A program made the translations under genes and the position numbers. The notes under the pieces were generated by a model. The model worked only from the letters and a program-made list of their open reading frames with translations, was not told where the DNA came from and searched no databases. Below are positions 47,302-57,070 of a stretch of 64,000 nt of DNA, piece by piece. The DNA is from Janthinobacterium sp. 344 (GTDB lineage: Bacteria; Pseudomonadota; Gammaproteobacteria; Burkholderiales; Burkholderiaceae_D), in the NCBI RefSeq assembly GCF_900112025.1, contig NZ_FOKL01000003.1:310001-374000 (forward strand), in the 5' to 3' direction. Each line of letters opens with the position of its first letter. Positions within the stretch are counted from its first letter, which is position 1.

Positions 47302-47326
47302 AAAAAAAGAGGCGCGGGTGCGCCTC
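47302..47326 (-). terminator. Intrinsic terminator/attenuator between the TonB receptor and hemS-like gene
   Basis: On the minus strand GAGGCGC and GCGCCTC form a 7-bp stem with a 4-base loop followed by seven T. It would stop most transcripts after the receptor gene, so the hemS-like gene is expressed by readthrough or has its own promoter. Confidence 0.75.
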
Positions 47327-47337
47327 CCCGGTGAAAC

Positions 47338-49704
47338 TTAGAAACTGACGCTGAGGCTGGCGGCGACGTTGCGGCCCGGCTTGGCGTAGCGCTCGATCTC
47401 GGCGCGCTCGGCGGCCGTGGTACCGGCGGCCAGGCTGCGCGAGGCGGCGTAGTCCCAGTACTTGCGGTCGCTCAAGTTGTAGACGCCGACGATGATCTTG
47501 GCGTTCTTGTGCACGTTCCAGTAGCTGGTCAAGTCGAAGATGGTGTACGACGGCACGGTGAAGCGCGGCGTGGTGACGCCCAGGATGATATCGTCCGGCG
47601 CCTGTTTCTCGCCCGCATGCAGGGCCGTCAGTGCCAGGCCGAACAGCTGGTTCGTGTGGTCGTAGCCGAGGCTCAGCGACGTCTTGGCCGGCGCCACCGA
47701 GGCCAGGCCGGCGCTGTCGCCCGTCCGCGTATTGAAGGAGCGGCCTTTCGCCACGCCCGTGCCCAGGTCGACGTGATAACCCTGCATGACCGGCGCCCAG
47801 GCGCCCAGTTCGGCGCGCAGGGTCAGCTCGGCGCCCCAGGTGCGCGCATTGCCGATGTTTTCCGGGCGGAACAGGCCCCAGCTGAGGGTCGGGTAATTCA
47901 CCGGATCCGGCTCTTGCGCCACGTACTCGATCATGTTCTTGTATTGCGTCTGGTAGACGGAGGCATGCATGCTCAAGCCCCTGGCAACGTCGCCCTTCAG
48001 GCCCAGCTCGTAGGCATTGCTGGTTTCCTTGCGTAAATTGGCGTTGCCCAGGATGGCGTAGCCGGCGCCCGTGCCCGTATAGCTGAAGGAATCGTAGGTG
48101 CCCGTGCGTTCGGCCGCCGTCGGCAGGCGCGTGCCGCGCGTATAGGTGGCGTAGGCGTTTATTTGCGGCAGCACTTCCACCGACAGGCTCAGGCTTGGCG
48201 TCAGGTAGGTATCGCTCTCCGTGCGCACTTCCTTGGCCGCGTCCGGCACGGCGATCACGTAGTTTTGCAGGTTCTTCGGCTCCAGCTTGCGGTAATCGGC
48301 ACGCAGGCCCGGCGTCAGCACGGCCTTCTTGCCAGCCAGCTTGAAACTATAGTCATCGCGGGCATACAGCGCCACCTTGGTGCCGTCCATGTCGGCCATG
48401 CGGTTCTTGCGCGTGATCTGGTGCTCGCCCGTGGCGATCACCGTGCGGTCTTCCACCCAGGGGCGGCGCGACTCGGTCTGTTCCAGCTGCACGCCATACA
48501 CCAGCGCATTGTCGGCGTTGAGCTGCTTGAACGCTTCCGACGTCAGGCCGATGCTGTCGTTCCTGAACGTGGTGTCGATGGCGCGCTGGTACTGCTTGCC
48601 GCCCGTGATGTAGCGGGCATTCGTCTTGTCGTCGACCTTGGCGTTCTGGATATAGACTTTCGAGGTCAGGCGGTCGAACAGGGCGAAATCCTTGAGCACG
48701 ATGTCATGGCCCAGGCTGACGCGGGTGCGTTTGGTGGTGGAATCCTGCTTCACGCCGTCAGGATACGAAGCGCCCGCCTTGTTGTCGACATCGCGCTTGT
48801 TCTTGCGCTCGAACATGTCGAGCGTCAGGTCCAGCTTCTGTTCACCCGGCAAGGCCCACACCAGCTTCGACAGCAAGGCATTCGAATGCCAGTCGTCTGG
48901 ATTGATGGGTGCGCTGCCGCGGCTGTCCAGCTGCTCGCCGTCCCGGTGCACGTAGACGGCCAGGCCTTGCAGCTGGCCGCCGATCTTCGCCGCGCCCGTC
49001 AAGGTATGCGCATTGCTGCGGTCGGCCGTGGCGCGGCCATATTTATAGGCCACGTAATGGTCAACGCCTTCGCCCAGGTAATCCTCGGGCGACTTGGTGA
49101 TGAAGGCCACGCCGCCGCCCAGGCCGGGACTGGCGCCGCTGACGGCCGTCGTGCCCGAATCGATGCGCACTTCGCGGAAGGTTTCAGGGTCGAAATAATC
49201 ACGGCCCGTGGCAAACGCGTTCAAGGTCTGCCCGTCCGGCTTCGGCGCGGCGTCCGGCAGCGAGATGCCATCCACGTCCAGGCTGACCCGGTTGCCTTCC
49301 AGGCCGCGGATGTTGTAGCCCGTGTTGCCCGAACCATCCCACACGTTGCCGGCGCCCGAGGCGGCCATGGGTGCGCTGATCAATGGCAGGTAGCGCACGA
49401 TGCCGCCCATGTCCGTCACGCCGCGCTTTTCCAGGTCTTCGCCGCTGATCACGGTCTTGGTGCCGGCGCGGCGCTCGTAATCCTGCTTGGCGTTGACGAC
49501 GATTTCCGGGAAGACGGGCAGCTTGGCCGGTTCCTGGGCGGCCGTGCCCGCATTGACGGCGGCGGCCGTTTGCGCGACGGCAGGCAGCAGGGGCGCGGCG
49601 AACAGGCCCAGCAAGGCGGCGCGCAGCACCAGGTTATGGCGGCGCGGAAGTTGGATGGCGGGTACGACGGGCGCAGCGGAGCGCTGTGGAGGCACTGTAG
49701 TCAT
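47338..49704 (-). CDS. TonB-dependent outer-membrane receptor, probably heme or iron-related
   Basis: 788 residues. An N-terminal extension and signal segment (~20-45) precede the plug domain (~70-200; EIVVNAKQ, TVISGEDLEKRGVTDMGGIV, YNIRGLEGNRVSLDVDGISL) and a 22-strand barrel ending in VAASLSVSF. The hemS-like neighbour and a Fur box upstream point to heme or iron uptake. However, the usual FRAP and NPNL motifs of heme receptors are altered (TRGTRLPTAAE, GNANLRKE) and no His lies between them, so the ligand is not certain. Start has no strong ribosome site. Confidence 0.88.
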   Translation of the reverse strand: MTTVPPQRSAAPVVPAIQLPRRHNLVLRAALLGLFAAPLLPAVAQTAAAVNAGTAAQEPAKLPVFPEIVVNAKQDYERRAGTKTVISGEDLEKRGVTDMGGIVRYLPLISAPMAASGAGNVWDGSGNTGYNIRGLEGNRVSLDVDGISLPDAAPKPDGQTLNAFATGRDYFDPETFREVRIDSGTTAVSGASPGLGGGVAFITKSPEDYLGEGVDHYVAYKYGRATADRSNAHTLTGAAKIGGQLQGLAVYVHRDGEQLDSRGSAPINPDDWHSNALLSKLVWALPGEQKLDLTLDMFERKNKRDVDNKAGASYPDGVKQDSTTKRTRVSLGHDIVLKDFALFDRLTSKVYIQNAKVDDKTNARYITGGKQYQRAIDTTFRNDSIGLTSEAFKQLNADNALVYGVQLEQTESRRPWVEDRTVIATGEHQITRKNRMADMDGTKVALYARDDYSFKLAGKKAVLTPGLRADYRKLEPKNLQNYVIAVPDAAKEVRTESDTYLTPSLSLSVEVLPQINAYATYTRGTRLPTAAERTGTYDSFSYTGTGAGYAILGNANLRKETSNAYELGLKGDVARGLSMHASVYQTQYKNMIEYVAQEPDPVNYPTLSWGLFRPENIGNARTWGAELTLRAELGAWAPVMQGYHVDLGTGVAKGRSFNTRTGDSAGLASVAPAKTSLSLGYDHTNQLFGLALTALHAGEKQAPDDIILGVTTPRFTVPSYTIFDLTSYWNVHKNAKIIVGVYNLSDRKYWDYAASRSLAAGTTAAERAEIERYAKPGRNVAASLSVSF

Positions 49705-49813
49705 GATGATCCGGTGAAAGAGTGAAGGCTGGCTCTTGAACCCGGATCGATAACGATAGTGTTAGCGATACGTAAGGGAAGTTTGCTGGCGAAAACAATA
49801 CTGTAACACGAAT

Positions 49814-49831
49814 CATTCTCATTTGAGAATG
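49814..49831. promoter_or_regulatory. Fur box upstream of the TonB receptor
   Basis: CATTCTCA-TT-TGAGAATG is an 18-bp perfect inverted repeat matching Fur-type sites (TGAGAATnATT family), about 110 bp upstream of the receptor start. It predicts repression of the receptor in iron-rich cells. Confidence 0.75.
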
Positions 49832-49870
49832 GCAAAGTGGTCTAGATAGATGTTATTTCGCAACAGTTGT

Positions 49871-49920
49871 AAAAAATGCCAGCTTAGGGGCTGGCATGGG
49901 CTGGCATGGGCTGGCATGCA
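49871..49920 (-). terminator. Terminator of the queE-queD-tadA operon with repeated stem arm
   Basis: On the minus strand the arm ATGCCAGC is present three times in 10-bp tandem repeats (49891-49920), followed by GCTGGCAT and six T. Any of the arms can pair, so the terminator is redundant. It lies about 50-100 bp after the tadA stop. Confidence 0.75.
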
Positions 49921-49967
49921 GTGATCGCAGAGCAGAGCACAGCCCCGCCCTGCCGCCGGGGCTGGCG

Positions 49968-50934
<967 letters not shown>

Positions 50935-50943
50935 ATTGTTTTG

Positions 50944-51579
50944 TTAAGGTATTTGCAGGAGTTTATGGGTTTGCAGGCTCAGCTTCCACTTCGGGTTGCT
51001 TTTGCATGTCTCGATGGCCAGCTTCATATTGTGCGCGGCCAGGGGGCCGTCCATCGCCTGCACGAAGAAGTTCTCGAAATCGAGTTGTTCGTAGGCGGCC
51101 AGGTCTTGCTGGAACTGGGGAATCACCACCTTGATTTCATTGCCTTTGTGCACGACCAACGTGGAACCCATCTTCGGGCTGACACAGATCCAGTCCACGC
51201 CCGGCGGCACGGGCAAGGTGCCGTTGGTTTCGATGGCGATGGTAAAACCGACGGCGTGCATGGCGTCGATCAGGGCCACGTCCAGCTGCAGCAGCGGTTC
51301 GCCGCCCGTAAACACCACGTATTTGCTGGCAGCATAGCTGGCCGGCCACAGGCTGTCGATCAGCGCGGCCAATTCCTGCGGCGTCTTGAACTTGCCGCCC
51401 AGTTCGCCGTCCGTGCCGACGAAATCCGTGTCGCAGAACTGGCACACGGCCGTGGCGCGGTCGCTTTCGCGGCCCGTCCACAGGTTGCAGCCGGAAAAGC
51501 GGCAAAACACGGCCGGACGGCCCGCGTGCGCACCTTCGCCCTGCAGGGTGTAAAAAATCTCTTTGATGCTATAAGTCAC
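50944..51579 (-). CDS. queE: 7-carboxy-7-deazaguanine synthase QueE (radical SAM)
   Basis: 211 residues from the GTG at 51579, preceded by AGGA; a longer frame upstream is unlike the family. EIFYTLQGEGAHAGRPAVF leads to the cluster loop FSGCNLWTG...CQFCDTD, a CX14CX2C arrangement as known for the Burkholderia multivorans enzyme. YVVFTGGEPLLQ binds SAM. It converts carboxy-tetrahydropterin to 7-carboxy-7-deazaguanine. First gene of the operon. Confidence 0.95.
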   Translation of the reverse strand: MTYSIKEIFYTLQGEGAHAGRPAVFCRFSGCNLWTGRESDRATAVCQFCDTDFVGTDGELGGKFKTPQELAALIDSLWPASYAASKYVVFTGGEPLLQLDVALIDAMHAVGFTIAIETNGTLPVPPGVDWICVSPKMGSTLVVHKGNEIKVVIPQFQQDLAAYEQLDFENFFVQAMDGPLAAHNMKLAIETCKSNPKWKLSLQTHKLLQIP

Positions 51580-51891
51580 AGTATTTCCTAAGAGCTGGCT
51601 GGCGCCACCGCGCAGGCGGGCGCATGGACGCGGACGCGCACGGCGCAAAAAAGCAGGGCCGGGGCCGTAGAGCCGGTTGACAACCCTCTATTATATGCCG
51701 CCACGACACTTTCCGTGCAAATGCCGCGCCTGCCAACGGGCATGCCGCCGAGCGGCGCGAAAAGCGCCCAGGAATGCGACAGCGGCAAGCCTATGTGCCG
51801 AGTTTTTGCGTTTAGACAATATAAATACTCCAAAGCTAATATATTTTCTGTAAGAGCATTGCCTGTTGGAAAACATTTGGGGAGCGAGGAG
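51580..51891 (+). promoter_or_regulatory. Divergent control region between queE and a sensor kinase
   Basis: 312 bp without a gene. The right half is AT-rich and has a TATAAAT (51820-51826) that could serve the kinase gene. I see no further motif. Confidence 0.4.
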
Positions 51892-52806
51892 ATGATGCAA
51901 CACCGCACACGCCTGCCGGTTCGCCTTGGCATCCTTGCCTGCCTGGCGGCGGGCACCGCCCTTTCCCTGCATGCGGGCCAGGCCGCGGAACCGCTGGCGC
52001 TGGACACCACGCCGCTGAACCTGGTGACGGCCTGCGCCGTTTTCCTCGGCGTGCTGGCCACCCTGCTGCTGTGGCGCCAGCATCGCCTGGCCGTGCGCCT
52101 GCACGTGCAGGAACAGCGACGCAACGGCGCGGAGCAAAGCCGCATCGCCGGCGAACAGCACAAGGCGCGCCTGCAGGAACGCCTGCGCATCGGACGCGAC
52201 ATCCATGACGACCTGGGCCAGCATCTGCTGACCTTGAAAATCGACCTGTCCATGCTGCAGAGCAGCGTGTCCGGCACGGCGCCGCTGCTGGCGCAGAAGC
52301 TGGCCATGATTTCGCATAATGTCGACCTGAGCATCGCGGCGCTGCGCTGCGTCATCCACGACCTGCGCCCGCCAGCCCTCGAGCACGGTTTGCAAGCCGC
52401 GTTCGATGGCTTGCTGGCCGAGTTTTCCCGCAGCACGGGCATCGTGTGCGACTACGCCTGCGACACGGGGCTGGCCGACGGGGCCGCAGGCGTGCATGAG
52501 GTGCTGCTGTACCATGCGCTGCAGGAAGCGCTGGCGAATATCGCCCGTCATGCGCAGGCAAGCCGCGTGCAGGTCGCGCTGCGGCGGCATGCCGCCGCGC
52601 TGGAATTGCGCATCAGCGACAATGGCAGCGGCATGCCGGCCAGCACGCGCCTGGGCTGCGGCCTGTCCGGCATGCACGAGCGCCTGGCCTGCGCCGGCGG
52701 CTGCCTGCACATCGACAGCCGCACTGGCGGCGGCACCACCTTGCAGCTGAGCTTGCCACTGTCGCCAGCGCCCGCCCTGGACGATGCCGCCAGCGATCAT
52801 GGATAA
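51892..52806 (+). CDS. Membrane sensor histidine kinase of the NarL-partner (HisKA_3) type
   Basis: 304 residues; the ATG pair follows GGGGAGCGAGGAG. One signal-like segment (~10-28) and a membrane segment (~38-56) hold a short periplasmic loop. The H-box is RLRIGRDIHDDLGQHLLTL (His near residue 107), the N-box HALQEALANIARHAQAS, then ISDNGSGMP and LSGMHERLA. Such kinases signal to NarL/LuxR-type regulators, but none is adjacent, so it is an orphan. A diguanylate cyclase gene follows 87 bp later. Confidence 0.9.
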   Translation: MMQHRTRLPVRLGILACLAAGTALSLHAGQAAEPLALDTTPLNLVTACAVFLGVLATLLLWRQHRLAVRLHVQEQRRNGAEQSRIAGEQHKARLQERLRIGRDIHDDLGQHLLTLKIDLSMLQSSVSGTAPLLAQKLAMISHNVDLSIAALRCVIHDLRPPALEHGLQAAFDGLLAEFSRSTGIVCDYACDTGLADGAAGVHEVLLYHALQEALANIARHAQASRVQVALRRHAAALELRISDNGSGMPASTRLGCGLSGMHERLACAGGCLHIDSRTGGGTTLQLSLPLSPAPALDDAASDHG

Positions 52807-52893
52807 ATATTGCTCTATATCAACACTCACCACCCGCCACACTGCATCATGGCCATCGAGCCCGCCCCATTCACGCCCAACAAGGACGCATTC

Positions 52894-53880
52894 ATGCCGG
52901 ACAGCCACGCCCACGCCAGCGCATCACCCTATGGGGAAGCCCAGGGATTCGCCGTCAAAATGATGGAATTGCTGGTCGTGCCAACTTTCGTACTCGATGT
53001 GCAAGGCAAGCTGATGATCTGGAACCGCGCCTGCGAGCAACTCACTGGCGTGCCGGCCGCCGAAGTGCTGGGCACGCGCCAGCCAGGGCGCTGCTTTTAC
53101 ACGGACCAGCGCGCCACGCTGGCCGACCTGCTGCTGGCCGGGCATGGCGGCGACGCCCGCGCCCTGCTGGAGCAGCAGCAATACCGTGGCAGCACGGGCG
53201 ACAACCTGTGCGCAGAAAACTGGTGCGACATGCCCCGCACGGGCAGGCGGCGCTACCTGGCCGTCGATGCCAGCCCCATTTACGGCAACAGCGGCGAACT
53301 GATCGCCGTGGTCGAGACCCTGCGCGACATGACCGATGAAAAACGCGCGCAGGTGGCGCTGGAACGCCTGGCCACGCGCGACGGCCTGACGGGCCTGGCG
53401 AACCGGCGCTGCTTTGACGACACCATCCACGCCGAGTGGCAGCGCGCCCAGCGCCAGCGGCAGCCCTTGTCGCTGCTGATGGTCGACGTCGACAATTTCA
53501 AGGAATACAACGACAGCCATGGCCACCAGGGCGGCGACCTGTGCCTGCGCAAGGTGGCCGGCGCCGTCGCCAGCGAAATGCGCACGAACGACCTGGTGGC
53601 CCGCTATGGCGGCGAAGAATTTGCCGTGATCCTGCCGAACCAGTCGCTCAAGGGCGCGGCCATCGTGGCCGAACGCATCCGCCAGCGCGTGGAACGGCTG
53701 CAACTGCCGCGCAAGCGCGCCGACGGCGCCTGCGTCACCGTCAGCATCGGCGCCGCCACCGCCCTGCCCGGCGCGGGCACGGAACTGGGGCAGCTGATCC
53801 ACACGGCCGACTGCGCCCTGTACCGCGCCAAGCACCTGGGCCGCAACCGCATCAGCCTGCCCGAAACGACGCTGACCTGA
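52894..53880 (+). CDS. PAS-GGDEF diguanylate cyclase
   Basis: 328 residues from the ATG preceded by AAGGA; earlier in-frame Met codons lack a ribosome site. A PAS domain (~20-150, VVPTFVLDVQGKLMIWNRAC, PAAEVLG) is followed by a GGDEF domain (~165-325) with active-site RYGGEEFAVILP and DGLTGLANRRCFDD. An inhibitory I-site RTND lies five residues before GGEEF, so product feedback is expected. It makes c-di-GMP in the cytoplasm in response to a PAS signal, influencing biofilm and motility. Confidence 0.93.
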   Translation: MPDSHAHASASPYGEAQGFAVKMMELLVVPTFVLDVQGKLMIWNRACEQLTGVPAAEVLGTRQPGRCFYTDQRATLADLLLAGHGGDARALLEQQQYRGSTGDNLCAENWCDMPRTGRRRYLAVDASPIYGNSGELIAVVETLRDMTDEKRAQVALERLATRDGLTGLANRRCFDDTIHAEWQRAQRQRQPLSLLMVDVDNFKEYNDSHGHQGGDLCLRKVAGAVASEMRTNDLVARYGGEEFAVILPNQSLKGAAIVAERIRQRVERLQLPRKRADGACVTVSIGAATALPGAGTELGQLIHTADCALYRAKHLGRNRISLPETTLT

Positions 53881-54022
53881 GCCCCTGTCCCCGCGACACG
53901 GCTTGCCTGCCCTGACGGGGCCGCCCCTTCATGCCACCACGCCTTGCCCCTATGCACGGCGGCATGAATATTCTATGCTGCGGTGTTGCACTTTCATAAC
54001 ATCCAAAAAAGAAGGAGCCCTC

Positions 54023-56899
54023 GTGTCAAGAATCATGCCCGCTTTATTACCCGCGTTCGCCCTGGCCCTGTCGGCCATGGCGTCGTCGAACCTGGGCGCC
54101 GCGCCCGTCAAGCCGGCCGCCGGCCACAGCGCCACCGCCGCCCAGGCTGACTTGCTGCCGTTCAAGGCCACGGAGAAAACCCTGGCCAACGGCTTGAAAA
54201 TCATCATCGTGCCGACCGGTTTCCCGAATATCGTCTCGCTGCAGATTCCCGTGCAGACGGGTTCGCGCAATGAAGTGGAACCGGGCAAGTCCGGTTTCGC
54301 GCATTTCTTCGAACACATGATGTTCCGTGGCACCAAGGCGTATCCGCCCGAGAAATACCAGGCCATCATCACCAAGGCCGGCGCGCGCCAGAACGCCTAC
54401 ACCAGCGACGACCTGACCAATTACCACACGACGTTTGCCAAGGATGACCTGGAAACCGTGCTGAAGGTGGAGGCGGACCGCTTCCAGCACCTCGACTATG
54501 CGGAAGACGCGTTCAAGACGGAATCGCGGGCCGTGCTGGGCGAATACAACAAGAACAGCGCCAATCCCGTGTCGAAACTGTTCGAGGTGATGCGCGACAG
54601 CGCCTACACGACGCACACCTACAAGCATACGACGATGGGCTTCATCCAGGACATCGAGGACATGCCGAACCAGTACGCGTATTCGAAGATCTTCTTCGAC
54701 CGCTGGTACCGTCCCGAGCGCACCACCATCATCATCGCCGGCGACGTGGAGCCGCAAAAAGCCATCGCGCTGGTGGAAAAATACTGGAGCGCCTGGCAGC
54801 GCGGCAAGCAGCAGGCGGCCGTGCCCGTCGAGCCGAAGCCGCAAGGCCCCGTCTACAAGCACGTGGCCTGGCCCACGCCGACCCTGCCGTGGGTGGCCAT
54901 CGGCTTCCATGCGCCCGCGTTCTCCGTGAAGGACAAGGACCAGGCGGCGCTAGCCACCCTGCTGGCGCTGTCGTTCGGCCCCACCTCGCCGCTATACAAG
55001 CGCCTGGTGCAGAATGAACAGAAGGTCGACCAGCTGATCGAGATGACGCCGGACCGGGTCGACCCGACCCTGGCCCTGATCGGCGCGCGCGTGAAGAACA
55101 TCGACGACGCCGTCTACGTGCGCGACGCGATATTGGCCACCGTGGCGCAGTTGCGCGACACGCCCGTGAGCGAGAAGGACCTGGCGGACGCCAAGTCGGC
55201 GGAAAAATACGGCTTGATCCGCACCCTCGACAACACGGAGCAGATCGCCGGCACCCTGGCTTCCTTCGTGCACTTCGACCGCTCCTACGCCACCATCAAC
55301 CAGTACTACCGGCTGATCGACGCGCTCACGCCAGCCGACCTGCAGGCGGCCGCGCGCAAGTACCTGACGGACCAGGGCCTGGTCATCACCACGCTGTCGA
55401 ACGCGCCGATGGCGGCCGCCATCGCCACCACGCCGACACTGGCCAGCCTGCTGCCAGCCAAGTCCAGCGCGACATTCGACGTGCTGGTGCAAAAATCGGC
55501 GCTGCCGCAAATCCGCTACAAGCTGCTGTTTACGGCCGGCTCCGCGCAAGACCCGCAAGGCAAGGAAGGCCTGGCCGCGCTGACGGCGGCCATGGTGGCG
55601 TCGGGCGGCTCGTCCGAGCGCAAGATCGACGAAATCAACGCCGCCCTGTTCCCGCTGGCCGGCAGTTTCAGCCAGCAGACGGACAAGGAAATGACGACGT
55701 TTACGGGTTCCATCCACAAGGATAACTGGACCCAGTTCAACGCCATCGCCCTGCCCCTGCTGCTCTCGCCCGGCTTCCGCGAAGACGACTTCCGCCGCCT
55801 GAAGGATGCGCAAAAGAATGCGCTGCTGCTGGACCTGAAGGACAATAACGAAGAGGAGTTCGCCAAGGAGCGGCTGCAGACGAATGTCTACGCTGGCACG
55901 CCATACGGCCACCCGGTGCTGGGCACCGTGGCCGGCATCGACGCCATCACCCTGGACGACGTCAAGCAGTTCTGGAAGACGGCGTATGCGCAAGGCGCCG
56001 TCAAGGTGGGCATTTCCGGCGACGTGACGGACGCCATGACGGCCTCGCTGACGCAGGCGCTGGGCAAGCTGCCGGCCGGCAGCGGCTTGCCGGCCACGGT
56101 CAAACCCGTGGGCCACAAGGCGAACGGCCTGGAAGTGGAAATCCTCGAGAAAAACACGCGCGCCACGGCGATTTCCTTCGGCCTGCCTCTGGAGGTGACG
56201 CGCACGCACCCGGACTTCCCCGCCCTGTGGCTGGCGAAGACCTGGCTGGGCGAGCACCGCGCCTCGAACTCCTACCTGTATCAGCGCATCCGTGAAATCC
56301 GCGGCATGAACTATGGCGACTATGCGTATATCGAGGCCTTCCCGCGCGGCATGTACCAGTTCTTCCCCGACCCGAACCTGGGCCGCAAGGCGCAGCTGTT
56401 CGAGATCTGGATCCGCCCCGTGGCGCCGGACAACGCCCACTTCGCGCTGCGCGTGGCCCTGACGGAACTGGGCAAGCTGGTCGACCACGGCCTGACGCAG
56501 GAAGACTTCGCCACCACGCGCGACTATCTGATGAAGAACGTCTTCGTCATGACCTCGACGCAGAACCAGCAGCTCGGCTACGCGCTCGATTCGCAATGGT
56601 ATGGCACGCCGGAATTCACCAAGCTGATGCGTGACGGCTTGTCGAAGCTGACCGTGGCCGACGTCAACCGCGCCATCGGCCAGCACCTGTCGGCCAAGAA
56701 CCTGTCCGTGGTGATCGTCGCCAAGGATGCGGCCGGCTTGAAGGAGAAGCTGGTCAGCGACGCCTTCTCGCCCATCAAGTATGACGGCAACAAGCCGCAG
56801 GCCTTGCTCGACGAAGACAAGGTCATCGGCGCGATGAAACTCGGCATCAAGCCGGAAGCGGTGACGATCACGCCTGCGGCGCAGGCGTTCGCCAAGTAA
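54023..56899 (+). CDS. M16 family zinc peptidase, secreted double-domain form
   Basis: 958 residues from a GTG five bases after AAGGAG; an ATG 12 bp later is an alternative. Signal peptide ends about residue 24 (ASSNLGAA). The first M16 half has the inverted zinc site HFFEHMMF and the downstream Glu in FKTESRAVLGEY; the second half (~490-950) lacks a zinc site, as usual for the non-catalytic lobe. It resembles PqqL-type and processing-peptidase-like enzymes that cut unfolded peptides in the periplasm. Confidence 0.9.
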   Translation: MSRIMPALLPAFALALSAMASSNLGAAPVKPAAGHSATAAQADLLPFKATEKTLANGLKIIIVPTGFPNIVSLQIPVQTGSRNEVEPGKSGFAHFFEHMMFRGTKAYPPEKYQAIITKAGARQNAYTSDDLTNYHTTFAKDDLETVLKVEADRFQHLDYAEDAFKTESRAVLGEYNKNSANPVSKLFEVMRDSAYTTHTYKHTTMGFIQDIEDMPNQYAYSKIFFDRWYRPERTTIIIAGDVEPQKAIALVEKYWSAWQRGKQQAAVPVEPKPQGPVYKHVAWPTPTLPWVAIGFHAPAFSVKDKDQAALATLLALSFGPTSPLYKRLVQNEQKVDQLIEMTPDRVDPTLALIGARVKNIDDAVYVRDAILATVAQLRDTPVSEKDLADAKSAEKYGLIRTLDNTEQIAGTLASFVHFDRSYATINQYYRLIDALTPADLQAAARKYLTDQGLVITTLSNAPMAAAIATTPTLASLLPAKSSATFDVLVQKSALPQIRYKLLFTAGSAQDPQGKEGLAALTAAMVASGGSSERKIDEINAALFPLAGSFSQQTDKEMTTFTGSIHKDNWTQFNAIALPLLLSPGFREDDFRRLKDAQKNALLLDLKDNNEEEFAKERLQTNVYAGTPYGHPVLGTVAGIDAITLDDVKQFWKTAYAQGAVKVGISGDVTDAMTASLTQALGKLPAGSGLPATVKPVGHKANGLEVEILEKNTRATAISFGLPLEVTRTHPDFPALWLAKTWLGEHRASNSYLYQRIREIRGMNYGDYAYIEAFPRGMYQFFPDPNLGRKAQLFEIWIRPVAPDNAHFALRVALTELGKLVDHGLTQEDFATTRDYLMKNVFVMTSTQNQQLGYALDSQWYGTPEFTKLMRDGLSKLTVADVNRAIGQHLSAKNLSVVIVAKDAAGLKEKLVSDAFSPIKYDGNKPQALLDEDKVIGAMKLGIKPEAVTITPAAQAFAK

Positions 56900-57070
56900 C
56901 ACGCTTGCCACAGCAACCTCATCCGATGCAGGCGGTCGGATGGGGTGCATTCCCCCCTTCAGCACGGTCATCCCCGCCTTCAGGCCGCAAAACCGGGCCT
57001 TGGTCGGAAAATAGCATCAAGGCAAGCCAGTTATCCGCATACTGTTTTTCACTCCAGCCGAGAGAAAACC

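Noticed and set aside
49732..49790. A second Fur-like site (GATAACGATAGTGTTA) nearer the receptor start
   Set aside because: Only a partial match without a clear inverted repeat; the perfect palindrome at 49814-49831 is the better candidate.
54992..56971. A 659-codon open frame opposite the M16 peptidase gene
   Set aside because: Composition is Arg/Gln/His-rich as expected from antisense of GC-rich coding DNA, and the sense frame is a full peptidase.
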